Shown in pieces: positions 1 through 6,670 of a stretch of 20,887 nucleotides of DNA. Position 1 is the stretch's first letter, and each line of letters starts with the position of its first letter. The DNA is from JAICLL01 sp035252155 (GTDB lineage: Bacteria; Planctomycetota; Planctomycetia; Pirellulales; JAICIG01): NCBI GenBank assembly GCA_035252155.1, contig DATFDL010000605.1, positions 1 to 20,887 on the forward strand, written 5' to 3'. Made by a program: the position numbers and the translations under genes. The notes under the pieces are model-generated. The model saw only the letters and a program-made list of their open reading frames with translations. It was not told where the DNA came from and searched no databases.

Positions 1-1885
1 TACCGTTGCCCTTATCGGCCAGTTTTTCCATCAGCTCGTCGTTGTGGTTGCCCATGCCGAAACCCAGCAGGGTGAGAAACACGCCGCTTTTGGCCCGATC
101 TTCGATCAGCCGCTCCAGCTCGGCGTTGCTCGTCGTGCCCACGTTAAAGTCGCCATCAGTACACAGAATGACGCGGTTGATGCCGTCCTTTTGAAAGCTC
201 TTCTGAGCGATGTGGTAGGCCAGCCGAATGCCGTCGCCGCCGTTGGTGCCGCCGCCGGCATGCAGACTGTCGAGCGCGGCGAGGATGCGGTCTTTCTCAA
301 ACCCGGTGGTCGAGGGCAGCACCAGGCCCGATTGGGCCGCATAAACGACGATCGCCACGCGATCGTTCTCGCGCAGTTGTTCGACCAGCAGCCGCATGGC
401 CCGGCGGACGCGGGGCAGCTTGTCGTCGGGCTCCATCGAGCCGGAAACGTCGAGCAAAAACACCAGGTTGGTGGCCGGCCGGGCCTCTTCGAGAATCTCG
501 CGGCCCTTCAGCCCGATCCGCAGTAACCGGTGTTTAAGCTGCCACGGGCAGGCGGTCACTTCCACATGCGCCGCAAACGGCGCGTCGCCCTCGGGCGGCG
601 CGTAATCGTAGTCAAAATAGTTGATCAGCTCTTCGATTCGTACGGCGTCCGGCGGCGGCAGCGCGCCCTCGTCGAGCAAGTACCGCCGCACCTTGGCGTA
701 CGAGGCCGTATCGACGTCGATCGAAAATGTCGAGAGCGGATTGTCGAGCGCCGCGAGAAATGGGTTTTCGATGATTCGGCTGTAGCGGTCTCGTGCCTCC
801 CGCTCGGCATGGGCGTCTTTCGCAATCAAGTTTTCGGCTTCATGCTTGGTGGTGATCAATAGCCCTCCGTTGCGAACCACATAGGTCAGTTCGAACTCGC
901 CTAACAGGAGCCGCAACGCCGAGCGGAGCGAAATACCTTTCACCTTCCGCGTGATGGGGGGATTGACGCCGACACCACTCTCTTCGAGAGCATTTTTATC
1001 GAGCTGAATCTCAACATCATGTTTGGCTTGGAAGCAATCGAGAACATCCTGCAACGGTTGATCGGTGAAGTCGAACTCCGTCTTCTCGTCCAGAGCCGCT
1101 AACGCTGCAGTGTTGTCCGCTTCGTCCTCGGAAAGATCGACGCCGCGGTACTTTTTTCGCCGCTCGGCGAGCATTCGCCAAGTTTCCGGATCCGGATAGA
1201 AAATGGGCGGCTCGTCGGGCGTCGGAATTCGGGAAAGATCATAGTCAAACAGCGAATCGGCGATTCCCTCGCGGCGGTTTCTTCGCCGCGCGGCTAATTT
1301 TTGCCATTCGCTGATTGGGCCGAACTGGTACGGCCTCCGATTGTCCTTGGGCGCTGTTGATTCGCCGCCTACGTCACTTACCGCATATACGGTCTCCCGA
1401 CCTTGCTCGCTAAACGCGCGATTGTTTCGCGTTCGCCCGACGAGCTTCACTGTGTTCTTCATCTGTTGTACCACCAGTTCATCGGGGGCCAGCTTGGCCG
1501 CCCGCTGATAAACATCCTCGGCCTCGTCAAACCGCTTTTCCTTTATCAAACGATTAAACTCGTCGACGAGCAGCGCAAGTTGCTTATCGGTCGTTGGCGG
1601 GGCAAGGCGGCTTTCTGCTCGCGATTTGCCAACAACCGCTACTTGTTTGCCTGCCTCGCGCATGTAATTGATTCGCCAGACGCCAACGATCAGGCCGATG
1701 GTGGCCGCGACCATTAGCCCACGAAGAGCGATTGTCTTCTGGCCGTGATAACGCGGGGGCGCGTTCACCGCGCTGAGTACCCGCGCCGTCAAATCAGGCG
1801 GCCGGCGATTGCGGGCGATTTCGGCCAGACCTTGGTCAAATAGGCGGTCTTCAAATTCTTCTCGCAGCTCTTCTCGCCGGCTCAT
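1..1885 (-). CDS. Membrane STN/VWA-domain protein, putative sigma-factor partner (3' end missing)
   Basis: The frame is open from the ATG at 1885 down to the window edge, giving 628 residues without a stop. Seen in order: a charged N-terminus resembling an anti-sigma cytoplasmic segment, one membrane segment (about residues 56-71), a TPR-like helical stretch (about 100-150), a secretin/TonB short N-terminal (STN)-like domain (about 268-347, starting near TEFDFTDQPLQDVLD), the VWA-associated N-terminal domain (about 384-440, FSIDVDTASYAKVRRYL) and a VWA domain from about 473. The VWA MIDAS metal site is complete as far as it is visible: DVSGS (D479, S481, S483), T547 and D577. The ATG overlaps the sigma-factor stop in an ATGA arrangement, so the two are translationally coupled. 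By analogy with other sigma/partner pairs I infer that it senses or scaffolds at the membrane and may restrain the sigma factor. A direct anti-sigma role is not shown. The domain calls are firm; the function is not. Confidence 0.88.
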   Translation of the reverse strand, partial: MSRREELREEFEDRLFDQGLAEIARNRRPPDLTARVLSAVNAPPRYHGQKTIALRGLMVAATIGLIVGVWRINYMREAGKQVAVVGKSRAESRLAPPTTDKQLALLVDEFNRLIKEKRFDEAEDVYQRAAKLAPDELVVQQMKNTVKLVGRTRNNRAFSEQGRETVYAVSDVGGESTAPKDNRRPYQFGPISEWQKLAARRRNRREGIADSLFDYDLSRIPTPDEPPIFYPDPETWRMLAERRKKYRGVDLSEDEADNTAALAALDEKTEFDFTDQPLQDVLDCFQAKHDVEIQLDKNALEESGVGVNPPITRKVKGISLRSALRLLLGEFELTYVVRNGGLLITTKHEAENLIAKDAHAEREARDRYSRIIENPFLAALDNPLSTFSIDVDTASYAKVRRYLLDEGALPPPDAVRIEELINYFDYDYAPPEGDAPFAAHVEVTACPWQLKHRLLRIGLKGREILEEARPATNLVFLLDVSGSMEPDDKLPRVRRAMRLLVEQLRENDRVAIVVYAAQSGLVLPSTTGFEKDRILAALDSLHAGGGTNGGDGIRLAYHIAQKSFQKDGINRVILCTDGDFNVGTTSNAELERLIEDRAKSGVFLTLLGFGMGNHNDELMEKLADKGNG

Positions 1886-2406
1886 AGTTCGCTCGCTCGT
1901 TTTTGTTCGACACAGCGGCGCAGCAGCTCGCGCGTGCGCCGCAAGAGACTTTTGACTCCGTCTTCCGACAGCTCCAACTCACGGCCGATTTCCGCCCGCG
2001 AGAGGCCGTCCTGATAACAGAGGTCGATTGCTTGCCGCGCCCGGCCGTTCAAGGCTTCCAGGCAATCGCGCAGGGCGTCGAGCCATTCGCCGCCGTCGTC
2101 CTCGCCCACGTATCGCCGCCAAACTTCGTCGGCCGCCTCGATCCGCTCGAGCATCGGCTGGCGTTTGCGCCGGCGCAGCGACATCAGAAACAGGTTCCGG
2201 GCGACGGTTCGCAGATACCCGGCGGTCGCCGCCGGCGAATGTTCGACGAACGGTTTTTTCCAGACCGAGACAAAGGTTTCTTGGGTCAGGTCGTCGGCCA
2301 GCGATTCGTCTGCCCCCAGAAAGCGCAGATATCGCCACACGCCCGACTGGTGGCTCCGCACCAGTTCGGCCAAGTCGCCCGGTCGCTTGCTGCTGGCGAT
2401 CGCCAT
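1882..2406 (-). CDS. ECF-type RNA polymerase sigma factor
   Basis: 174 aa from the ATG at 2406. A TTG twelve codons upstream (2442) is also in frame but adds an untypical leader, so I prefer the ATG; neither start has a well-placed Shine-Dalgarno sequence. Region sigma-2 spans about residues 13-80: LVRSHQSGVWRYLRFLGA, then DDLTQETFVSVWKK, the conserved helix contacting core polymerase and the -10 element. Region sigma-4 spans about 115-168, with a helix-turn-helix in LSRAEIGRELELSEDGVKSLL. There is no region 1 or 3, as expected for group 4 sigma factors. It directs RNA polymerase to a small regulon. Its stop overlaps the start of the membrane STN/VWA gene by 4 nt, the usual layout for a sigma factor and its regulator. 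The upstream region, where an autoregulated promoter would lie, is occupied by a composite inverted repeat. Confidence 0.93.
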   Translation of the reverse strand: MAIASSKRPGDLAELVRSHQSGVWRYLRFLGADESLADDLTQETFVSVWKKPFVEHSPAATAGYLRTVARNLFLMSLRRRKRQPMLERIEAADEVWRRYVGEDDGGEWLDALRDCLEALNGRARQAIDLCYQDGLSRAEIGRELELSEDGVKSLLRRTRELLRRCVEQKRASEL

Positions 2407-2446
2407 ACCCTTAGAGTGCCGCACTTGGGGCAAAGGGTGCAAGAGC

Positions 2447-2630
2447 GTAGGTCAGGCTTTCCAGCCTGACCATCGATCGTTCGGAGGAGAACTGAACAGA
2501 AGGAAACGAAGAAAACGAAGGAAGAATTGAATGGGAAAGGCGTAGAACCGCGAGACGCCTTCTCTTGACACTTTGTTCTCTTCGTTGCCTTCTGTTCAAA
2601 AAGAATGTCAGGCTAGAAAGCCTGACCTAC
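2447..2630. repeat. Composite nested inverted repeat upstream of the sigma factor
   Basis: Two layers are visible. The outer arms are the hairpin GTCAGGCTTTCCAGCCTGAC preceded by GTAG (2447-2470) and its inverted copy (2607-2630). The inner arms are 2493-2524 (beginning TGAACAGAAGGAAACGAAG) and the imperfect reverse complement at 2571-2598 (ending GTTGCCTTCTGTTCA). The layers are symmetrically arranged around about 2545. This fills nearly all of the gap between the sigma factor and the TPR gene. Confidence 0.85.
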
Positions 2631-2653
2631 GAAGAAACGGAATGAATTCCGTT

Positions 2654-3574
2654 TTACTGTTTGAAGGGATCGTCGTCGGCCGCGGGTGGCGGGGCGACGG
2701 GGGGTGGGGCCGCCGGCTTGGCAGGCGCCGCGGGAGCAGCCCCACCGGGCGTGCGCGGCTTGGCCAACGCTCGCATCAGCGCCCCGCCAAGCCCCTTGCC
2801 GAGTTTCTTGGCGGGCACCTTGGCAGTCGAGGCCGTGTCGTCGGCTTCGGCCGGCGCGTCAGCCTCCGGCGCTTCGGCGGGCATGTCGGCATCTGGCGCG
2901 TCGGCCTCTGGCTCGTCGGGCATTTCGGCGCCGGGCTTGTCGGCGGCCGGAGCAAAGGCATCGTCCGGTTCTGGCTCCGGCGGCGTTTCGATTGTGTCTG
3001 CCTCGGGCGTCGGCATTTCGTCGGCCTCGGGCCTGGGCGCCTCGTCGCCGGCGGGAGCCGGCAGCTTCGTCGATTCTCCCGGCGCCGGACTGAGCAGCAC
3101 GTTCGGTTCGTTGCGGCGAATGCGCTCATAACGCTCAAAGCGCGCTTGCTCGCGATTCTTGAAAGCACGCAGCCGCGCGTTCGAGCGATACCGCTCGATC
3201 ATCTGCCGTGCCCGGCCCTGCACGCGCTCTAGCGATTTACTGACGGGGTAGAAGCGATCGTTGTCCGACATCTCCATTCCGGCGGCCTTGGCAAAGTCGG
3301 ACTTGCCTTCTTGCTCACGGCCGAGCTTCAGATAGCACAACCCCCGGTAATAAAACACGCGCGGGTCTTGGCTGCCGTTGTCGATCGCCCGCGTCAACTC
3401 GTAGTAGGCCGCCCGATAGTCGCCCGCGTTATAAAGATGGACGCCGTTGCCATAGAGCTCTTCCAGCGGATCTTCTTGCGCCACCGCGCAGCGCGACAGG
3501 GGCGGCAGCAGCGCCGCGGCCGGCGGCAGGGCAAGCAACACTGCCCACGTCAGAACGGGCACCTTGCGACGCAT
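2654..3574 (-). CDS. Secreted TPR protein with acidic low-complexity tail
   Basis: 306 aa. The ATG at 3574 is preceded by GGGAG at a suitable distance. Residues 1-33 form a signal peptide (basic MRRK, hydrophobic core, AVAQ-like cleavage region). Residues about 36-100 hold two TPR-type helix pairs (ELYGNGVHLYNAGDYRAAYYEL, then DPRVFYYRGLCYLKLGREQEGKSDF). A basic, Arg-rich helix follows (about 112-155, RARQMIERYRSNARLRAFK). From about 160 to 250 the chain is dominated by Pro, Ala, Glu and Asp in short repeats such as EADAPDADMPAEAPEADAP, and it ends in an Ala/Pro stretch. TPRs mediate protein-protein contacts; the acidic region is probably disordered. The product is probably periplasmic or exported. 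I recognise the class but no specific family, and the partner is unknown. Confidence 0.85.
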   Translation of the reverse strand: MRRKVPVLTWAVLLALPPAAALLPPLSRCAVAQEDPLEELYGNGVHLYNAGDYRAAYYELTRAIDNGSQDPRVFYYRGLCYLKLGREQEGKSDFAKAAGMEMSDNDRFYPVSKSLERVQGRARQMIERYRSNARLRAFKNREQARFERYERIRRNEPNVLLSPAPGESTKLPAPAGDEAPRPEADEMPTPEADTIETPPEPEPDDAFAPAADKPGAEMPDEPEADAPDADMPAEAPEADAPAEADDTASTAKVPAKKLGKGLGGALMRALAKPRTPGGAAPAAPAKPAAPPPVAPPPAADDDPFKQ

Positions 3575-3660
3575 GAAGAAGGGCTCCCCGAGAGAGAGTC
3601 GTTGATGTCGTAAAATATAGTCCCGAAACAGAAATCGTAATTGCCGGCTGGGGCAATTTC

Positions 3661-3769
3661 AAGCGCGGGGCCCGAATGGCCGACTGGCTGGAGCCGGCTT
3701 GGCCATGAGAACCCGAAGCGCAAGCGAGGAAAATGACGCGATTCGGGCCTCGCCCGCGCTTCGGGTTCG
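3661..3769. repeat. Intergenic inverted repeat with ACCCGAAGCGC motifs
   Basis: Two copies of a 21-bp motif face each other: GAACCCGAAGCGC-AAGCGAGG at 3709-3729 on the plus strand, and the same motif with GGG for AAG, inverted, at 3749-3769. A further arm at 3661-3677 (AAGCGCGGGGCCCGAAT) pairs with 3741-3761 with a small bulge. The element lies between the DUF1080 stop and the TPR gene start, so it could act as a transcript-end structure. No T-run was seen. Confidence 0.65.
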
Positions 3770-3817
3770 TTTGGATGCCCCCTCCCTGCGTGACACCGCC
3801 GCCGATTATGCCGGTTT

Positions 3818-4435
3818 TTACGGCAGCGGCTTTACCCGGAGGTTCTTGAACCGCACCCGGCTGCCCGGATCGTGCTGTTGCAGGGCAAACAGCCCTTTGC
3901 TGAGCTTGTGCGGTCCCTGCACGCCCTCCGGCTCGTCGTATTCGTAGAGCGTCTTTCCGTCGACTTTCATCGTGATTTGCTTGCCTTTGACGATGATTTC
4001 TTGGGTCCACCAGGTGTCGTCTTTGGCGGCCGACTCGAAGAGCTTGACCACGTAATACAGACTGCCTGTCTTGACCGGATCGCCGTGGGTATTGTTCACC
4101 TGCGATTCGTAACCCAGCGTGGGCCAGCCCTCGGCCAGTTGGCTGTGAAAGAAGATGCCCGAGTTGCCGCCCTTGTTGATCATCACGTCGCACTTGAACT
4201 CGAAGTTCTGAAACTCACGGGCGACGTAAAACAAGTGGCTGCGTTCGCCGTGGCCGACGATGGCGCCGTCTTCGACGGTCCAGTTTTCGGGGCGTTCGCT
4301 GGCCTTCCAGCCGTCGAGCGTCTTGCCGTCGAAGAGCAGCAGCCAACCGTCGTCGGCCGGTTCGGCGGCCGAAAGCCACGCCGTGCCCGCCATGAGTGCC
4401 AGAAGTCCAAACAACGTCAGCCAACCTTTATTCAT
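3818..4435 (-). CDS. Secreted DUF1080 / 3-keto-disaccharide hydrolase-domain protein
   Basis: 205 aa. The ATG at 4435 follows CGGAGATTTGCGACA, an acceptable Shine-Dalgarno sequence. Residues 1-24 are a signal peptide (MNKGWLTLFGLLALMAG, cleavage near SAA-EP). The rest is one DUF1080 domain, a concanavalin-like beta-sandwich. It begins with the family signature GWLLLFDGKTLDGWK, continues through GNSGIFFHSQ, GYESQVNNTHGDP and WWTQEIIVKGKQITMKVDGK, and closes with GSRVRFKNLRVKPL. Length and motif order match single-domain members. The family is greatly expanded in planctomycetes and has been linked to glycan and 3-keto-sugar breakdown. The exact substrate cannot be read from the sequence. The gene stands alone, with palindromic gaps on both sides and no sugar-catabolic neighbours. 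Confidence 0.93.
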   Translation of the reverse strand: MNKGWLTLFGLLALMAGTAWLSAAEPADDGWLLLFDGKTLDGWKASERPENWTVEDGAIVGHGERSHLFYVAREFQNFEFKCDVMINKGGNSGIFFHSQLAEGWPTLGYESQVNNTHGDPVKTGSLYYVVKLFESAAKDDTWWTQEIIVKGKQITMKVDGKTLYEYDEPEGVQGPHKLSKGLFALQQHDPGSRVRFKNLRVKPLP

Positions 4436-4544
4436 TGTCGCAAATCTCCGCTTGGAATGCCGGCCCCGCCGGGCGAACCCCGCCCAAAGTGCTTCTAGTT
4501 TGACGAGCGGCGAGGCGAATGTAAATGAAAAACTGGGGCAGAAC

Positions 4545-4661
4545 GTGCGGAATGCGGCGTGCGCAGTGCGGCCGGTGGCTGGGGCAGAGTGAAACGATGC
4601 CCCGGCGATATTTCACCAGGACGGCCTGGAAGGCCATCCTCCCATCATTCGCATTCCGCAC
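4545..4661. repeat. Inverted repeat with 12-bp perfect arms at the PilZ stop
   Basis: The arms GTGCGGAATGCG (4545-4556) and CGCATTCCGCAC (4650-4661) are perfectly complementary and about 93 bp apart. The right arm shares its last base with the PilZ stop codon (TAG on the minus strand, 4661-4663). The interior holds a further short palindrome around GGCCTGGAAGGCC (4623-4635). Confidence 0.7.
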
Positions 4662-5074
4662 TAGTCCAGCAGGCTGTGCGAGCGGGCCACGAATTTGCCG
4701 GCGATTTCAAAGACTTCGTCGACAGGGCGGCAGCGGAGCACCTCCATGACGCCGGTCATGCCCTGGCCCTCTTGATCGGTCAGCCGCAGGGCCAACAGTT
4801 TGCTCTGGACCGGCTCGCGATGAAAGAGCGCGATGCCGTGGGCCGAGATGTCTTTGGTGACCGCCATGAAGGCCTTGCCCGTCGGCTCGAAATCTTCATT
4901 GATGGGCCGGGCGACCACCGACAGGGCCAGGCGATACCGCTTTTCGCAACGGCGATCGTGTCCGCCCAGATAGCGTTCGCCGCCCAGGGTCTGGGCAATC
5001 AAGTGATCGACAAAGCCGACGATTTCTTCGACCGGATGCTCAAGATCGCGGGCGGCAAATTCAAAAGTGGGCAT
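4661..5074 (-). CDS. PilZ-domain protein
   Basis: 137 aa from the ATG at 5074, chosen because AGGAG sits 6 nt upstream; a TTG eleven codons earlier has no such site. A short helical N-terminal region (about 1-38) precedes a PilZ domain (about 41-131). The c-di-GMP-binding signatures are both present: R42-x3-R46 within RRCEKRYR, and D75-x-S77-x-x-G80 (DISAHG), followed by the expected beta-strand IALFHREPV. PilZ proteins bind the second messenger cyclic di-GMP and pass the signal to motility, polysaccharide or adhesion machinery. With only one small extra segment, this is an adaptor-type PilZ protein. There is no diguanylate cyclase or phosphodiesterase nearby. A hairpin at 5098-5130 lies in its 5' leader. 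Confidence 0.9.
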   Translation of the reverse strand: MPTFEFAARDLEHPVEEIVGFVDHLIAQTLGGERYLGGHDRRCEKRYRLALSVVARPINEDFEPTGKAFMAVTKDISAHGIALFHREPVQSKLLALRLTDQEGQGMTGVMEVLRCRPVDEVFEIAGKFVARSHSLLD

Positions 5075-5097
5075 TGCTTGCTCCTGGCGGAAACTGC

Positions 5098-5130
5098 CGG
5101 GCGCCAAAGGCCCATTCGCCTTGGCGCCCG
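5098..5130. promoter_or_regulatory. Hairpin in the PilZ leader
   Basis: CGGGCGCCAAAGG and CCTTGGCGCCCG pair through about 12 bp with one bulged A and a 7-8 nt loop. It lies between the end of the ACP-like gene and the PilZ start, 24 nt before the PilZ ATG. No T-run follows on the minus strand, so it may be a leader structure or a weak terminator. Confidence 0.5.
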
Positions 5131-5242
5131 TCGAGAAAGCATAGCTTGTCGGCCGCGCATGGAACGCGGTGGCGCGGTTATAACGAAAGTGCGACTAACA
5201 CCACCTACGCCCTGAAGCTTTTGGCCTGCTGGTACATACCGC

Positions 5243-5989
5243 TCAGGCGGCTCCCAGGTCACCGAATAATCTGCTGCGGAAGGTCACCTCGCCCGCATCG
5301 ACTCCGAGCACATCGACCAAGAGGGCGACGAGCTGTTCCCATACGGCCGCGCTGCGTTGATCGAACGCGAGTTGCGAGTCGTTGCAAATCTGCACGTAGT
5401 TGGACGACAGCACGCTACGGCACAGGTCCTTGACCGTCGTCATCCGTTTCGGGAAACAGTTCCGCAGCGGCGCGCAGACGCTCAGAAGTTTCAGATACGT
5501 TTCGAATACCATCCACATTCCGAAGATGCCCAAGAGCGGCCAAAACCACCGAGCGCCGGGGATTTGCCAAATCTGCCAGTGCTCGACGGCCACGACGCCG
5601 GCGGAGATCAAAAAGCCGCATAGCCGGACGAGCTCCGAATAATCGAGCCCTCGGATTCGGTATGGGCAACGATCACGCAGCACCTGCCATTGAGCGCGGC
5701 GCGTTTCCCGGGGAAAGAGATCCTCCAGCTCATGACCTAGCTCAATCCGCTCGAGCGGCGTCCCGGTCGCACGATGAAGCGCCCCCCGGATTTCCCACCA
5801 CAGATATCGGTTCAGCCGCAGATCGTATCGCCCCACGTCGCAAAGTTGCAGTTTCTGCAAGATCATTTCATAAACATCGCCGACGACGATGTCGCCGCCC
5901 CGTGCAAGCTGGACGAGATCGTCCTGCGGCACGTGGATATGAAACGCCCGCTCAATGCGGAATTTGACGTCGAGAAGATCGAGTCCCAC
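5243..5989 (-). CDS. Membrane protein of rearranged acyl-carrier-like segments
   Basis: 248 aa from a GTG at 5989. An in-frame stop lies four codons upstream, and no ATG is possible before residue 42. Residues 2-28 (GLDLLDVKFRIERAFHIHVP) match helix II onward of an acyl carrier protein. Residues 33-48 resemble the ACP tail. Residues 60-105 look like another carrier-like helix I (WWEIRGALHRATGTPLERIE) with LEDLFPRETRR where a carrier serine loop would be. Two membrane segments follow (about 119-136 and 148-167). After another ACP-tail-like stretch (TTVKDLCRSVL) the C-terminus (216-248, VWEQLVALLVDVLGVD to GDLGAA) matches ACP helix I up to the residue before the phosphopantetheine serine. The serine itself is absent, replaced by Gly2. 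It is therefore probably a non-carrying, membrane-bound structural homologue, or a rearranged gene. Its biological partner is unknown. Confidence 0.75.
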   Translation of the reverse strand: MGLDLLDVKFRIERAFHIHVPQDDLVQLARGGDIVVGDVYEMILQKLQLCDVGRYDLRLNRYLWWEIRGALHRATGTPLERIELGHELEDLFPRETRRAQWQVLRDRCPYRIRGLDYSELVRLCGFLISAGVVAVEHWQIWQIPGARWFWPLLGIFGMWMVFETYLKLLSVCAPLRNCFPKRMTTVKDLCRSVLSSNYVQICNDSQLAFDQRSAAVWEQLVALLVDVLGVDAGEVTFRSRLFGDLGAA

Positions 5990-6092
5990 GGTGGTTGGTC
6001 ACTCCGTGTGCGCGTGCCCTGCTTCGAGTTGAAGCGATCGTAATGTGCCGCGTCAAGTGGCCGTTGACGCCGTGTATTTGGGCTGGGGTCAA

Positions 6093-6101
6093 TGGTACAA
6101 T
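6093..6101 (+). promoter_or_regulatory. Possible extended -10 promoter for the small membrane protein
   Basis: TGGTACAAT matches an extended -10 element (TGnTATAAT) with one mismatch. It is 15 nt before the ATG at 6117, which would leave a very short leader. A TTGACG at 6064-6069 is too far upstream (26 nt) to be its -35. The site lies in the divergent gap between this gene and the ACP-like gene. Confidence 0.3.
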
Positions 6102-6116
6102 GAGAATCGAACTTCC

Positions 6117-6392
6117 ATGACCCAGCAGTTTCAGTTCAACTTGCGTCGGTTGTTTGGTATCTTTGTGCTGCTATCCGTTGCGGCGACTTGCGCCGCGAAC
6201 GTGTACCGCCGCGAGAATGGCTGGGCGATTCTGTCGATAGCGGTTATGTTCAGCGCGTGCGGCGGCGCCTGCGGTCTGCTCTTTGGGAGGGATCCGCGAC
6301 TGGGACTAACCATCGGCATTGCGATTGGCGCCGCAGTGGTATTATTGCCGGTTGCTGCGTTGCTGGCGTTTGCCCTCCTTGTGAGCGAGTGA
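6117..6392 (+). CDS. Small membrane protein of planctomycete F-x-F-x-LRRLF type
   Basis: 91 aa from the ATG at 6117. The N-terminus MTQQFQFNLRRLFGIFVLLS carries the short F-x-[FL]-[SN]-LR-x-LF motif just before a hydrophobic helix, a start I recognise from many small planctomycete membrane proteins. Three or four membrane segments are visible: about 12-28, 36-55 (WAILSIAVMFSACGGACGLLFG) and 60-88 (GLTIGIAIGAAVVLLPVAALLAFALLV), the last long enough for two passes. A frame extending 24 codons upstream exists but lacks a sensible N-terminus. There are no catalytic motifs; the function is unknown. The adjacent gene on the other strand also encodes a membrane protein, but no link is evident. Confidence 0.72.
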   Translation: MTQQFQFNLRRLFGIFVLLSVAATCAANVYRRENGWAILSIAVMFSACGGACGLLFGRDPRLGLTIGIAIGAAVVLLPVAALLAFALLVSE

Positions 6393-6523
6393 TGCCCCGC
6401 CAAGGTAAGAAGAACGCATGAGCAAGGAAGAGCATTTGGAAGCAGGCTCATCCTCAGTTTGCCTGGGCCCGAGGATTGGGAAAGATTGGTGCGGGAGCCA
6501 TGACAACCGAGCTGGGAATTTCC

Positions 6524-6553
6524 TTGCCAACGGGCAAGGGATTCATCTATATT
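6524..6553 (+). promoter_or_regulatory. Candidate sigma-70-type promoter for the WD40-cytochrome gene
   Basis: TTGCCA (6524-6529) and TATATT (6548-6553) are separated by 18 bp. They would start transcription near 6560, about 110 nt before the ATG at 6671. The leader contains a perfect 8-bp hairpin, CCCGCCGC (6608-6615) with GCGGCGGG (6626-6633). Rest of the 6393-6670 gap: nothing else firm, apart from a doubtful small frame noted separately. Confidence 0.4.
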
Positions 6554-6670
6554 GATGGGACAGCATCCGCCTGCCTTGCACGGCGGCTTGCCGCGACCCC
6601 CAAATTGCCCGCCGCAACAAACGTGGCGGCGGGTCCTGCCTGAAAACTCGCACCAGCTTACGGTGAAAGC

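Noticed and set aside
6064..6069. TTGACG as -35 of the small membrane protein promoter
   Set aside because: Spacing to TACAAT (6096) is 26 bp, far beyond the 16-18 bp needed.
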